A stretch of DNA of 64,000 nucleotides, taken from positions 992,001 to 1,056,000 of the forward strand of contig NZ_CP109009.1 in the NCBI RefSeq assembly GCF_036226685.1, read 5' to 3'. Shown here in pieces: positions 52,817 through 61,045 of the stretch (its first letter is position 1; each line of letters starts with the position of its first letter). Source of the DNA: Streptomyces sp. NBC_00690. GTDB lineage: Bacteria > Actinomycetota > Actinomycetes > Streptomycetales > Streptomycetaceae. The position numbers and the translations under genes were made by a program. A model generated the notes under the pieces. The model had not been told where the DNA came from. It made no database searches and was given only the letters and a program-made list of their open reading frames with translations.

Positions 52817-53854
52817 ATGCCTTCATCTGTCATGCCCACATCCAGACGGGGCGACGAGCACGCTTCGCCGGCCTCCATCTCCATCGCAGCCCAGGGACTG
52901 CGCAAGTCATACGGGGACAGGACCGTCCTTGACGGCATCGATCTACGCATCCCGGCGGGGTCGGTGTTCGCACTGCTCGGACCCAACGGCGCCGGCAAGA
53001 CCACCGCGGTGAAGATCTTGTCGACGCTCATCACCGCCGATGGCGGGCAGGCGCAGGTCGCGGGCCACGACCTGGCGACCGACCCCCAAGCCGTACGGGC
53101 CGCGATCGGTGTCACCGGCCAGTTCTCAGCCGTCGACGGACTCATCACCGGCGAGGAGAACATGCTCCTCATGGCCGACCTGCACCACCTCACCCGCCGC
53201 GAGGGCCGTCGCACCACCACCGAACTGCTGGAACGCTTCGATCTGAGCGACGCCGCGAAGAAGCCCGCCGCCACCTACTCCGGCGGTATGAAGCGCCGCC
53301 TCGACATCGCCATGACCCTGGTCGGCAACCCACGGATCATCTTCCTCGACGAACCCACCACCGGCCTGGACCCGCGTAGTCGCCACAACATGTGGCAGAT
53401 CATCCGCGAATTGGTCTCCGACGGCGCCACCGTCTTCCTCACCACCCAGTACCTCCAGGAGGCCGATGAACTCGCCCACCACATAGCCGTACTGAGCGAC
53501 GGCGTCATCGCCGCCCAGGGCACCGCCGACGAGCTCAAACGCCTCGTTCCCGGCGGACACGTCCGACTGAGATTCACCGACCCCGGCGCCTACCACAACG
53601 CAGCCGCCACCCTGCGCGAAACCACCCGCAACGACGAGGCCCTCTCGCTCCACATCCCCAGCGACGGAACCCAACGCGAACTCCGCGCCATCCTCGACTG
53701 GCTGGACTCCACCAGCATCGAAGCCGACGAACTGACCGTACACACACCCGACCTCGACGACGTCTTCTTCGCCCTCACCACCAACACCAACACCACACCC
53801 CGTCGGCCCAGCCGAACCGATCGGCCCGACCACGCCACGGAGAAAGCCCGATGA
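52817..53854 (+). CDS. ABC exporter ATPase, DrrA type
   Basis: A 345-residue ATPase. The ATG at 52817 has GGAAG six bases upstream. Walker A is GPNGAGKTT, the signature YSGGMKRRLDIA, Walker B IIFLDEPTTGLD and the H-region TTQYLQEADELAHH. The C-terminal extension (DLDDVFFALT) matches the DrrA family of daunorubicin-type exporters. It overlaps the permease gene by ATGA and forms a two-component efflux pump with it. The upstream RHH regulator and DUF4097 protein are likely part of the same operon. Confidence 0.92.
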   Translation: MPSSVMPTSRRGDEHASPASISIAAQGLRKSYGDRTVLDGIDLRIPAGSVFALLGPNGAGKTTAVKILSTLITADGGQAQVAGHDLATDPQAVRAAIGVTGQFSAVDGLITGEENMLLMADLHHLTRREGRRTTTELLERFDLSDAAKKPAATYSGGMKRRLDIAMTLVGNPRIIFLDEPTTGLDPRSRHNMWQIIRELVSDGATVFLTTQYLQEADELAHHIAVLSDGVIAAQGTADELKRLVPGGHVRLRFTDPGAYHNAAATLRETTRNDEALSLHIPSDGTQRELRAILDWLDSTSIEADELTVHTPDLDDVFFALTTNTNTTPRRPSRTDRPDHATEKAR

Positions 53855-54642
53855 GCTCGCTCTCCCTCACCCTCCGCGACTCCACCACCATGCTGCGACG
53901 CAACCTCCTCCACGCGCGCCGCTACCCGTCCCTCACCTTGAACCTGCTGCTCACGCCAGTGATGCTGCTGCTGCTCTTCGTCTATGTCTTCGGCGATGTG
54001 ATGAGCGCCGGCATCGGTGGCGGCGGCGCCGACCGGTCCGAGTACATCGCCTACCTCGTTCCCGGAATCCTGTTGCTGACCATTGGCGGCACCACGATCG
54101 GCAGCGCGGTGTCCGTCGCCACGGATATGACCGAGGGCATCATCGCCCGCTTCCGTACGATGGCGATCCACCGGGGATCCGTGCTCGTCGGGCACGTCAT
54201 CGGAAGCGTGCTCCAGTGTGTGATGAGCGTGGCCCTCGTCGGCGCCATCGCCGTGGCCATCGGCTTCCGGTCCACGGGTGCCACCCCCTTCGAATGGGTC
54301 CTGGCACTGGGGTTGTTGGCGCTCGTCTCCCTGGCGCTCACCTGGATCGCCGTCGGGATGGGCCTGTCAAGCCCGACCGCCGAGGCCGCCAGTAACAACG
54401 CCCTTCCACTGATGGTCCTCCCTCTCATTTCGAGCGCCTTCGTCCCCGTCGACGCGATGCCCGACTGGTTCCGGCCCATCGCCGAGTACCAGCCCTTCAC
54501 ACCCGCCATCGAGACCCTGCGTGGCCTGCTGCTCGGCAGCGAGATCGGCCACAATGGGTGGTTGGCCGTGCTCTGGTGCCTGGGCCTGGCCGTGCTCGGC
54601 TACCTCTGGTCCAGGGCCCTGTTCGACCGCGACCCGAAGTGA
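53851..54642 (+). CDS. ABC-2 type exporter permease, DrrB type
   Basis: A 263-residue, six-helix membrane protein. It shows the ABC-2 features of DrrB: an N-terminal amphipathic segment (TTMLRRNLLHARRYPSLTLNLLLTPVMLLLLF in two parts), YLVPGILLLTIGGTTIGSAV, EGIIARFRTMAIHRGSVLVG and the conserved LPLMVLPLISSAFVPVDAMPDWFRPIAEYQPF region, which here is split by normal loops. Its ATG overlaps the ATPase stop. It likely exports a hydrophobic compound. Confidence 0.92.
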   Translation: MSSLSLTLRDSTTMLRRNLLHARRYPSLTLNLLLTPVMLLLLFVYVFGDVMSAGIGGGGADRSEYIAYLVPGILLLTIGGTTIGSAVSVATDMTEGIIARFRTMAIHRGSVLVGHVIGSVLQCVMSVALVGAIAVAIGFRSTGATPFEWVLALGLLALVSLALTWIAVGMGLSSPTAEAASNNALPLMVLPLISSAFVPVDAMPDWFRPIAEYQPFTPAIETLRGLLLGSEIGHNGWLAVLWCLGLAVLGYLWSRALFDRDPK

Positions 54643-54853
54643 GCCTACGGGCTGCCTGCCGCCTCTCGTCCCGCTCCGGGGCCGAGTACCGGCAGTGGGT
54701 TGCGCGTGGTGGTGTGCATCGCCAGGCGGAGCAGAAGGCCCACGCGGTAGCCGCACTCCGCCCCGCCTGGCACTGAAGAAGTGCGATGCCGAGGAATATG
54801 GCTCGGCAAGATCCGCAAGGGGCCTTGCCGACAGCGCTACGGGCGGGACGGCG

Positions 54854-55762
54854 CTACAGACGGGACTTGTTCGCAAAGACCCAACGGTTGCCCGCGAGGG
54901 CATCGTTCTGTTCGGGCAGCGGGCCGCGTCCATGACGGCGGGTGAAGTCGAAGGGCGTGTGAACGGAAGTGGACCAGCCCTTGCCCACCAGATCGCCCGC
55001 AGAGTCGGGCCGTGGTTCTCCGTCGAACAGATGAAGTAGGTCAATGCCGATCTGACGGGTCGTCGAGGTGTAGAGCGGGCTGTCGCGGTAGGCCAGCAGA
55101 TCCTTTTCGAGCTTGACCTCGAAGGCCAGTGCACTGCCTTCCGTACTCAGCCGGTCCACGGTGTCGATGAGATACGTCTCAGCGGCGGCGGGCAGATAGA
55201 ACAACAATCCCTCGGCCAGCCAGACACTCGGGGCAGCCCGGTCGAAACCGGCGTCGGCCAGCGCCCCCACCCAGTCCGCTCGCAGATCGATCGGAATCTC
55301 TACACGCGCTGCCTTCGGGGTCGCCGAAAGCCTGTCGAGCACCGTGCGCTTGAAGGCCAGCACGCCTTCCCTGTCGATCTCGAAGACCACAGAACCGGAA
55401 GGCCAGTCGAGACGGAAGGCCCGGGAATCTAACCCCGCCCCGAGCAGCACCACTTGGCGGGCGCCGCCCGTGTGCACGGCGTGGAGGAGGAAGTCATCGA
55501 GGACCCGCGTCCGCAGACCGAAGTAGCGCGCGAATCGACCCCACAACGGATTGGCGTCCCCGTCCCGAACCTGTTGGATGCGGACCGGCCAGCCGGCGGA
55601 CGCCGGTGCGGCGAGCACGAAGTGCTCGGCATAGACGTCCCGTGCCAGGGTGTCGTCACGATGGGTCTCGATCGCCCGTGCCGCAGCGACCATGAGGGCG
55701 GTCAGGCCGACACCTCCCTCCACGCCTTCGACTCCGATGCTCCCTGGCGTTGTGCCGACCAC
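54854..55762 (-). CDS. Class I SAM-dependent methyltransferase (LCMT/TIGR00027-like)
   Basis: A 302-residue protein with GTG at 55762 and GAGGAGG upstream. The family features are the central VVLLGAGLDSRAFRLDWP (residues about 104-121), VFEIDREGVLAFK after beta 2, and VWLAEGLLFYLPAAAE for motif III. This is the pattern of leucine carboxyl methyltransferase-like O-methyltransferases that esterify carboxylates or methylate natural products in actinomycetes. It follows the MfnB-like furan gene set on the same strand, 259 bases after the alcohol dehydrogenase, and could methylate the furoate product. Confidence 0.88.
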   Translation of the reverse strand: MVGTTPGSIGVEGVEGGVGLTALMVAAARAIETHRDDTLARDVYAEHFVLAAPASAGWPVRIQQVRDGDANPLWGRFARYFGLRTRVLDDFLLHAVHTGGARQVVLLGAGLDSRAFRLDWPSGSVVFEIDREGVLAFKRTVLDRLSATPKAARVEIPIDLRADWVGALADAGFDRAAPSVWLAEGLLFYLPAAAETYLIDTVDRLSTEGSALAFEVKLEKDLLAYRDSPLYTSTTRQIGIDLLHLFDGEPRPDSAGDLVGKGWSTSVHTPFDFTRRHGRGPLPEQNDALAGNRWVFANKSRL

Positions 55763-56021
55763 GTGTCCTCCTCAGGATGGGTTGAGACCACGAACAGTGC
55801 GAAAGGGGATGTTGGATCGTCGCTGGGCGCGCCGCGCCGCGGCTCTGGGCGTAGTGATTCCCGGAGAGCCCCGGTGGCGCGCGGCCCAGGCACCCGACCG
55901 GTTTCTCAGAGCGAGCGGATCGTTGTTCGGAACGGCCAGCGTGGGCCCGGTGAACGGGTCTGCCTCGCAACGGCTTTGCTCAGGGTCGTTGGTACGGGCA
56001 GCGTGCTGGATCGCCCACTCA

Positions 56022-57119
56022 TCAGATCCTCCCCTCGGGTACCAGCACGGGTTTGACCACACGGCCCGCGTCGAAGTCCCGTTCGGCCTCGTTGATGTCG
56101 GCGAGCGGATACGTACGGATCAGTTCGTCGAACGGAAACCGGCCAGCCCGCCACAGTCCGATCAACCGCGGGATCAGCAGTCCGGGCACCGCGTCCCCCT
56201 CACAGATGTGGGACATCCTCCTCCCCCGATCCAGTGCCCCGGGTTCGAGCGGAAGTGCGGTGTGGAGCCGTGCCACCAGCCCGAGGTGCCCGGTCGGGCG
56301 CAGGGCCCGGAGTGCGTCGTTGATCAACGGGACGGAGGCCGTGGTGTCCAGCGCGTACTGCGCCCCGCCGTCCGTCAGTTGCTGGATACGGCCGGGCAGG
56401 TCGCCCGACGAGGCATGCAGCGGAATCGCACCGAACCGCTCGGCGAGTGCCAGCCGTTCGACGTGCCGATCAACTGCCACGATCACCGCCCCGCAGGCCG
56501 CAGCCGCCATCACCGCGCTCAGACCCACCGCCCCCGTACCGAAGACCGCGATGGTGTCGCCGGGGCCGACCCCGAAGGAGTTGAGGACCGATCCGGCTCC
56601 CGTCAGGAAGCCGCAGCCGAGCGGTCCGAGCAGTTCGATGGGCAGCGAGGGGTCGACCCGGACGGCGTTGCGGGCGGCAACCAGTGCGTATTCGGCGAAC
56701 GAGGACTGACCGAACCACCGGGGGGCGAGTTCGATTCCGGCCGCGTCGGTGAACCGTGCGGGTGCCTCCTTGCGCCCTCCGAAGAGGTTGAGCGAGGCGA
56801 AGGAGTCGCAGTAGGCGGGGGCAGCGGCCTGGCAGTTCCGACAGTGCCCGCAGGAGTCGAAGGTCAGTACGACATGATCGCCGGTGTTCAGGCCGGTGTG
56901 CGGGCCCGTCTCCACCACGACCCCGGCACCCTCGTGCCCGAGCACCGCCGGTAGCGGTGAGCGGCCTGCCGAACGCCGGACCGCAAGATCGGTCCGGCAC
57001 ACCCCACAGCCCGCGATCCTGACCAGGACCTCGTCATCGGCAGGACCATGAGCAAGGATCACCTCCTCGACGGCGTATCGGCCCTCGGGCGAGCGCAGGA
57101 CCGCAGCGCCGAACCTCAT
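56022..57119 (-). CDS. Zinc-dependent aryl/benzyl-alcohol-type dehydrogenase
   Basis: A 365-residue medium-chain dehydrogenase. ATG at 57119 has GGAGGA about nine bases upstream; a GTG at 57125 overlapping the previous stop is possible. Catalytic zinc ligands are Cys41 (GCGVCRTDL), His62 (GHEGAG) and Cys169 (GPLGCGFLTGAGSVL). The structural zinc site is Cys90/93/96/104 and the cofactor loop is VFGTGAVGLSAV. The motif around Cys169 is that of aryl-alcohol dehydrogenases such as benzyl-alcohol dehydrogenase. With the MfnB-like and aldehyde dehydrogenase genes immediately upstream, it is well placed to oxidise a hydroxymethyl-furan to the aldehyde. Confidence 0.9.
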   Translation of the reverse strand: MRFGAAVLRSPEGRYAVEEVILAHGPADDEVLVRIAGCGVCRTDLAVRRSAGRSPLPAVLGHEGAGVVVETGPHTGLNTGDHVVLTFDSCGHCRNCQAAAPAYCDSFASLNLFGGRKEAPARFTDAAGIELAPRWFGQSSFAEYALVAARNAVRVDPSLPIELLGPLGCGFLTGAGSVLNSFGVGPGDTIAVFGTGAVGLSAVMAAAACGAVIVAVDRHVERLALAERFGAIPLHASSGDLPGRIQQLTDGGAQYALDTTASVPLINDALRALRPTGHLGLVARLHTALPLEPGALDRGRRMSHICEGDAVPGLLIPRLIGLWRAGRFPFDELIRTYPLADINEAERDFDAGRVVKPVLVPEGRI

Positions 57120-57121
57120 CG

Positions 57122-58531
57122 TCACGCTTCCTCCGGGCGGTGCACGACGAACGGCCGCAGATTCCCGTAGAGCCCCCATGGCCCGCCCGCAAAGCCGACA
57201 CCGCTCTCCTTGATGCCCGCGAAGGGCTGGGCGAGGGAGAGTTCGGCGTGGTGGTTGATCCATGCGGTGCCGCACTCCAGCCGGTCGGCCACCGCTTCGG
57301 CCTGATCCAGATCGGTACCCCACACCGAGCCGCCCAGCCCGAAGCCGGTGTCATTGGCCGACTCGACCGCCTCGTCGAGACTCCGGTACGGCAGCACCGG
57401 CAGCACCGGACCGAATTGCTCCTCGGTCACCACCGGGCTGTCAGGTGGGACATCCGCCAGGATCGTCGGGGCGTGGAAGTAGCCCGGTCGATCCAGCCGA
57501 TGCCCACCGGCCACAACCCTGGCACCGTCCGCCAGGGCCCGGGCCGTGTAGTGCTCGACGCGGGCCAGTTGGCGGGGGTTGTTGACCGGGCCCAACTGCG
57601 TGCCGGGGTCAAGACCTGCTCCCACCACGGCGCCCTTCGCGCGCTCTGCGAGGGCCTCGACGACATCGGAGTACAGCCCGGCGGGGGCGTAGACGCGTTT
57701 GACCGCCATGCAGACCTGTCCGCAATTGCGGAACGCGGCCCAGAACAGCCGGTCCGCGATCTGCTCCACATCGACGTCGTCCAGCAGGATGGCCGCGTCG
57801 TTGCCACCCAACTCCAGGGTGACCCTGGCCAACGAGCCCGCCGCCGCCTCCGCAACGGCCCGCCCGGTGGGAATCGAACCGGTGAAGGTCACATGGCGAA
57901 TGCCCGGATGGGAAGCCAGTCGGGCGCCAAGGGGTTCGCGACCGGTGACGATCGTGAGTACGTCCTCGGGGAGCGCGGTGGCGATGACCGCCCCCAACAG
58001 CCGGGTGGCGAGGGGTGTGAAGGGCGAGGGTTTGACTACCACCGTGTTGCCAGCGGCGAGCGCGGGCGCGAACTTCGCCGACGCGAGTTGGAGGGGAAAG
58101 TTCCATGGGACGATCGCGGCGACGGGCCCGAGCGGTCGCCAGCGGATCTCACTGCGTACCGGCCGACCGTCCACAATGCGCTCGGCCCCGGGGGCGAGCT
58201 CGGCGAAGTAGCGTAGACGGGCCGCCGTGCGAGCGATCTCCGCGTACGACTCCGACAGCGGTTTGCCCTGTTCACGGGTGAGCAGGGGCGCGATCTCCAC
58301 CCCGGCCGCCTCCACCGCGTCGGCTGCCGCGAGCAGTGCGGTGACCCGGGCTTCGGGGTCGGACCGCCAGCAGCGCCAGGCATCGTGGGCCCGGCCGACG
58401 GCACTGTCCAACTCGTCGTTCTGCTGGTCTGGAGCTTCCGCGAAGGTTTCGCCCGTTGCCGGATCGAGGACCGCGAAGTACTCGCCGGATACGGGCACCG
58501 AGTGGGACCGGCTTGTCGTCCTACCGGCCAT
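57122..58531 (-). CDS. NAD(P)-dependent aldehyde dehydrogenase
   Basis: A 469-residue aldehyde dehydrogenase. The catalytic Cys274 is in RNCGQVCMAV, the general base Glu240 in LELGGND, and Asn144 (PWNFP) plus Lys167 (VVVKPSP) complete the active and cofactor sites. The ATG shares a base with the stop of the MfnB-like gene (TGATG), and its stop lies two bases before the alcohol dehydrogenase start, so the three are one operon. It probably oxidises a furan aldehyde to the carboxylate. Confidence 0.92.
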   Translation of the reverse strand: MAGRTTSRSHSVPVSGEYFAVLDPATGETFAEAPDQQNDELDSAVGRAHDAWRCWRSDPEARVTALLAAADAVEAAGVEIAPLLTREQGKPLSESYAEIARTAARLRYFAELAPGAERIVDGRPVRSEIRWRPLGPVAAIVPWNFPLQLASAKFAPALAAGNTVVVKPSPFTPLATRLLGAVIATALPEDVLTIVTGREPLGARLASHPGIRHVTFTGSIPTGRAVAEAAAGSLARVTLELGGNDAAILLDDVDVEQIADRLFWAAFRNCGQVCMAVKRVYAPAGLYSDVVEALAERAKGAVVGAGLDPGTQLGPVNNPRQLARVEHYTARALADGARVVAGGHRLDRPGYFHAPTILADVPPDSPVVTEEQFGPVLPVLPYRSLDEAVESANDTGFGLGGSVWGTDLDQAEAVADRLECGTAWINHHAELSLAQPFAGIKESGVGFAGGPWGLYGNLRPFVVHRPEEA

Positions 58532-59286
58532 CAGTTGGCGGCGGTGACGACAGCCGCGTGCTCCCGGGCATGCCGGTCCATCTCCGCCCGGAAGGCGGCC
58601 ACCAATTCCGGCTGAATCCTCCCGGTGGTGCGGTCGCCGCCCGCGCAGACCGCCCCACGTACCCCCACGATGTCCGTGCCGATGCGGGTCAGCTCGCCGA
58701 GATCTCCCACCTGCACACTGCCCGCCAGCGCGGCGAGAAGACCCGCCTCATGGGCCCGCCGCACGAACTCCGCGCAGACGTCCGGCGGAACGTGGTCGAA
58801 GAGCCGGGTGCCGTCTTTGATCGCGGTGTCGAGCATGGCCGCATCGGAGCCGGAACGGCGGGCGATGTCGGGCAGTGCGAGCGGGTTGACACAGCCGATC
58901 CGATGGGCGTCGGCATAGCCCGAGGCGACGACGAAGGCGTCCGGCCGGTAGTCCTTCACCGCCCGGACAACCCCCCGCATGACATCGATGGCCTGCTCGG
59001 GCGTGGTGCATCCGTAGAGGCCGACCTTGATGTACGTGGCTCCGGAGACGGCCGCACCGAGCGCCGCCTGAGCCACCGTGCCCGGTTTGTACGGCACATC
59101 TCCCACAGTGGCCGAGACCGGCTTGTCAGCAGGGACCGCCTCACGGATCTCCCTGATGACCCACGGGTAGTTCGCGCCGAGCGAGCCCTCGTCCGGCTTC
59201 TTGACGTCGACGATGTCGAGGTGCTGCGCCGCCTTCGCACAGTCGAGGGCCTCCTCGACGCCGTCCGGAGAGATGAGAAGCAACAA
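58531..59286 (-). CDS. mfnB: (5-formylfuran-3-yl)methyl phosphate synthase (MfnB-like)
   Basis: A 251-residue TIM-barrel protein. The likely start is TTG at 59286 (or the adjacent TTG at 59283), six bases after AAAGGGG. The sequence is strongly MfnB-like: [52 protein letters not shown] and [10 protein letters not shown]. Residues corresponding to those known in archaeal MfnB are kept: Lys30 (Schiff base), Lys89, Asp155 and Lys159 in [10 protein letters not shown]. MfnB condenses two glyceraldehyde-3-phosphate molecules to 4-(hydroxymethyl)-2-furancarboxaldehyde phosphate for methanofuran synthesis. Here it heads an operon with oxidoreductases instead of methanofuran genes, so a different furan product is inferred. 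Confidence 0.9.
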   Translation of the reverse strand: MLLLISPDGVEEALDCAKAAQHLDIVDVKKPDEGSLGANYPWVIREIREAVPADKPVSATVGDVPYKPGTVAQAALGAAVSGATYIKVGLYGCTTPEQAIDVMRGVVRAVKDYRPDAFVVASGYADAHRIGCVNPLALPDIARRSGSDAAMLDTAIKDGTRLFDHVPPDVCAEFVRRAHEAGLLAALAGSVQVGDLGELTRIGTDIVGVRGAVCAGGDRTTGRIQPELVAAFRAEMDRHAREHAAVVTAAN

Positions 59287-59301
59287 CGTGAACCCCTTTC
59301 G

Positions 59302-59337
59302 CCGCAAGCACACCTGCCCTGGGACAGGTGTGTGCGG
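59302..59337 (-). promoter_or_regulatory. Leader hairpin or operator before the MfnB-like gene
   Basis: CACACCTG and CAGGTGTG surround an 8-base spacer. The stem extends to CCGCA/TGCGG with a two-base bulge. It ends about five bases before the AAAGGGG ribosome binding site, so on the minus-strand RNA it would be a strong 5' leader hairpin; as DNA it would be a good operator. Confidence 0.55.
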
Positions 59338-59572
59338 AGCCGTCTGGATCACTTGCGGTTGCTCATCATTACTGCGCCCAACGGTCGTCGGTAGGGCGCG
59401 CAAAATCCGGACGGGTTTCGCCATCGCGCCCCCCGTGCGCCGTGCACGCCCCCCTGGAACCGGCTCGCGCCCGGACCACAGGGATCCACTGCACGAACCG
59501 GCTCCCGGCCTCGTTCCGGGCGGAGTCAGACGTCAGAGGGCGAACCGACTGTGCGGCGGGCGGCGGGGATCG

Positions 59573-60214
59573 CTATGCGTCCGGCTGCCAGTCGAACGGG
59601 AAGTGCTTGCTGGAGCCGCCCCGGTATTGACTGGAGAAGTCGAAGCCTTCGGCACGATCCGCGTTCACCACACCCCAGGTCGCCACCTGGCCGGGTCCCA
59701 CCTCCGCCCCGGGAGCATTGATCAACTGCACCCGGCGCTCGGGGTCCGAAGTGGGACCGGTGAGCGCCGTGGCTCCCACACTCACCTTGTCGGATACGGT
59801 GGCACGCCAGTACGCGAGGTCCTGTGCGGCATCGAACTGGATCGGGGCGTACTCCACACTGCGAACCTCACTGATCAGTGAGCCGAACTTGCCCGGCCAG
59901 CCGCCCACGTTGCCCCGGAAGATCTCCTCCAACGCATCCCGTTGTGTCGGAGTCCCCTTCGCATCGATGTAGAACATCGCCGTCATCGTGGCGTCGGGAT
60001 CGTCCACCCACATGTTCCCGGCGAACTCGCCGAGGGCCACGACTCCCAGACCGTCCAGACGTACGTCCCCGAAGTGCCCTTCGTGGATCTGCCAGACGAG
60101 TGTGAACAGACAGCAGCCGTTCGTCGGGGCCTGCGCAAAGGTGCAAGGACAGGGCATCGAGCAACTGCACACGTCGAACCACTCGCCCTTGAGGTGCCAG
60201 TTCGTCTCGCTCAT
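59573..60214 (-). CDS. DUF1326-type cysteine-rich protein
   Basis: A 213-residue protein with ATG at 60214 and GAGGGG about eight bases upstream. The N-terminus (WHLKGEWFDVCSCSMPCPC) has Cys16, 18, 22 and 24, with Cys34-Cys35 in TNGCCLF. This is the hallmark of DUF1326 proteins. A later beta-rich part (VRLDGLGVVALGEFAGNMW, AMFYIDAKGTP) follows. The cysteine cluster suggests metal binding. The family often lies near a DUF2182 membrane protein, but none is in this window. Two CsoR-like operators precede the gene, so expression probably responds to copper or reactive sulphur or electrophile stress. Confidence 0.85.
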   Translation of the reverse strand: MSETNWHLKGEWFDVCSCSMPCPCTFAQAPTNGCCLFTLVWQIHEGHFGDVRLDGLGVVALGEFAGNMWVDDPDATMTAMFYIDAKGTPTQRDALEEIFRGNVGGWPGKFGSLISEVRSVEYAPIQFDAAQDLAYWRATVSDKVSVGATALTGPTSDPERRVQLINAPGAEVGPGQVATWGVVNADRAEGFDFSSQYRGGSSKHFPFDWQPDA

Positions 60215-60234
60215 GGACCGTTCCCCTCTAATTG

Positions 60235-60253
60235 GATACCCCGGTGGGGTATC
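60235..60253. promoter_or_regulatory. CsoR-like operator 1 upstream of the DUF1326-type gene
   Basis: GATACCCCGGTGGGGTATC has perfect 8-bp arms (GATACCCC and GGGGTATC), the best of the four such sites in the window. It lies 21 bases upstream of the ATG. Confidence 0.75.
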
Positions 60254-60296
60254 TCTCTGTCGCCAGAGGTTAACCAGCGAGCCATCGTCACGTCAA

Positions 60297-60313
60297 ATAC
60301 CCGTAGGGGGTAT
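60297..60313. promoter_or_regulatory. CsoR-like operator 2 upstream of the DUF1326-type gene
   Basis: ATACCCGTAGGGGGTAT has arms ATACCC and GGGTAT, the same 17-bp length and arm pattern as the other three sites. Its centre is about 61 bp from operator 1. Confidence 0.68.
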
Positions 60314-60380
60314 GCGGTTGTGCCGATGGGAGAGGGTTCATGACCCTTCCTGCACCTTCCGTCGCCCGACGAGGCCAACA

Positions 60381-60426
60381 GCAGTGGGCTCGGTGGTGGC
60401 CGACCGCCCACCGCCGAGCCCACTGC
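60381..60426 (-). terminator. Hairpin terminator
   Basis: GCAGTGGGCTCGG and CCGAGCCCACTGC form a perfect 13-bp stem around a 20-base loop that can pair further. It begins about 107 bases past the stop of the minus-strand gene at 60533-60934. Confidence 0.75.
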
Positions 60427-60532
60427 ATGAGGTACTTCCGTGGTGCACAACCCACCCGCCCCGACGTCAGATGGGGTGACGGCCGGACAGGTGCAGCGCC
60501 CACGCCACCTGACTGATCCGGGGCGGCCGTCC

Positions 60533-60934
60533 CTAAGGGGTCAGGGCCGAGTGCAAAGCGTCGAACCTGCGCCGAAGTTCGGTGACAGGGATGGGACCGA
60601 GTTCCATCCGTAGCTGACACACCTCGTCATCCCCGTTGGGCGTCAGACACACGAGGAAGGCGAACCCACTCCCCACGGATTCCGCGGTCAGCGTCATGGG
60701 GTTGTTGCGGCCCGGAGTCATGGCCGTTGAGAAGCGGCGCCCCGACGGGGCACGGAGCTGAGCGAGCATCCGCGTGGCGAAGTCCAACACTTCCTCCACG
60801 GTGAGGTGAGCGTCGAAGTCCGCCCTCAGCCGGGAACACCAATCGGCGGACAGTTGCCAGTTGTCCCCGCCCGTGTGTTCCAACTCCAGCCACGCAACAT
60901 CACTGCCGAGACGTATCCGTGCGCTGTCCATCAT
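60533..60934 (-). CDS. Hypothetical protein
   Basis: A 133-residue product. GGAGG lies five bases before the ATG at 60934 and eight before a second ATG at 60931. It is a soluble protein without signal peptide or membrane helix, with an alternating beta pattern (IRLGSDVAWLELEH) and a helical middle (LTVEEVLDFATRMLAQL), ending in a helix (VTELRRRFDALHSALTP). I do not recognise the family. The flavin monooxygenase gene lies about 110 bases upstream on the same strand. Confidence 0.7.
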   Translation of the reverse strand: MMDSARIRLGSDVAWLELEHTGGDNWQLSADWCSRLRADFDAHLTVEEVLDFATRMLAQLRAPSGRRFSTAMTPGRNNPMTLTAESVGSGFAFLVCLTPNGDDEVCQLRMELGPIPVTELRRRFDALHSALTP

Positions 60935-61045
60935 GAAATCCTCCGGTACCCGTGATCTTCGGCCTGGATCCTTTGGGTGTCGCGCTCCATCGCGAGAAAT
61001 CAGCAGCATCCCGAGCCGCTTGAGCAGGACGAGCGGCACAGCGCC

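Larger units (their letters stand above)
60215..60532. other. Intergenic region with two CsoR-like operators and a terminator
   Basis: The 318 bases hold the promoter of the DUF1326-type gene, two 17-bp palindromes and the hairpin at 60381-60426. No gene is visible. Confidence 0.6.
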
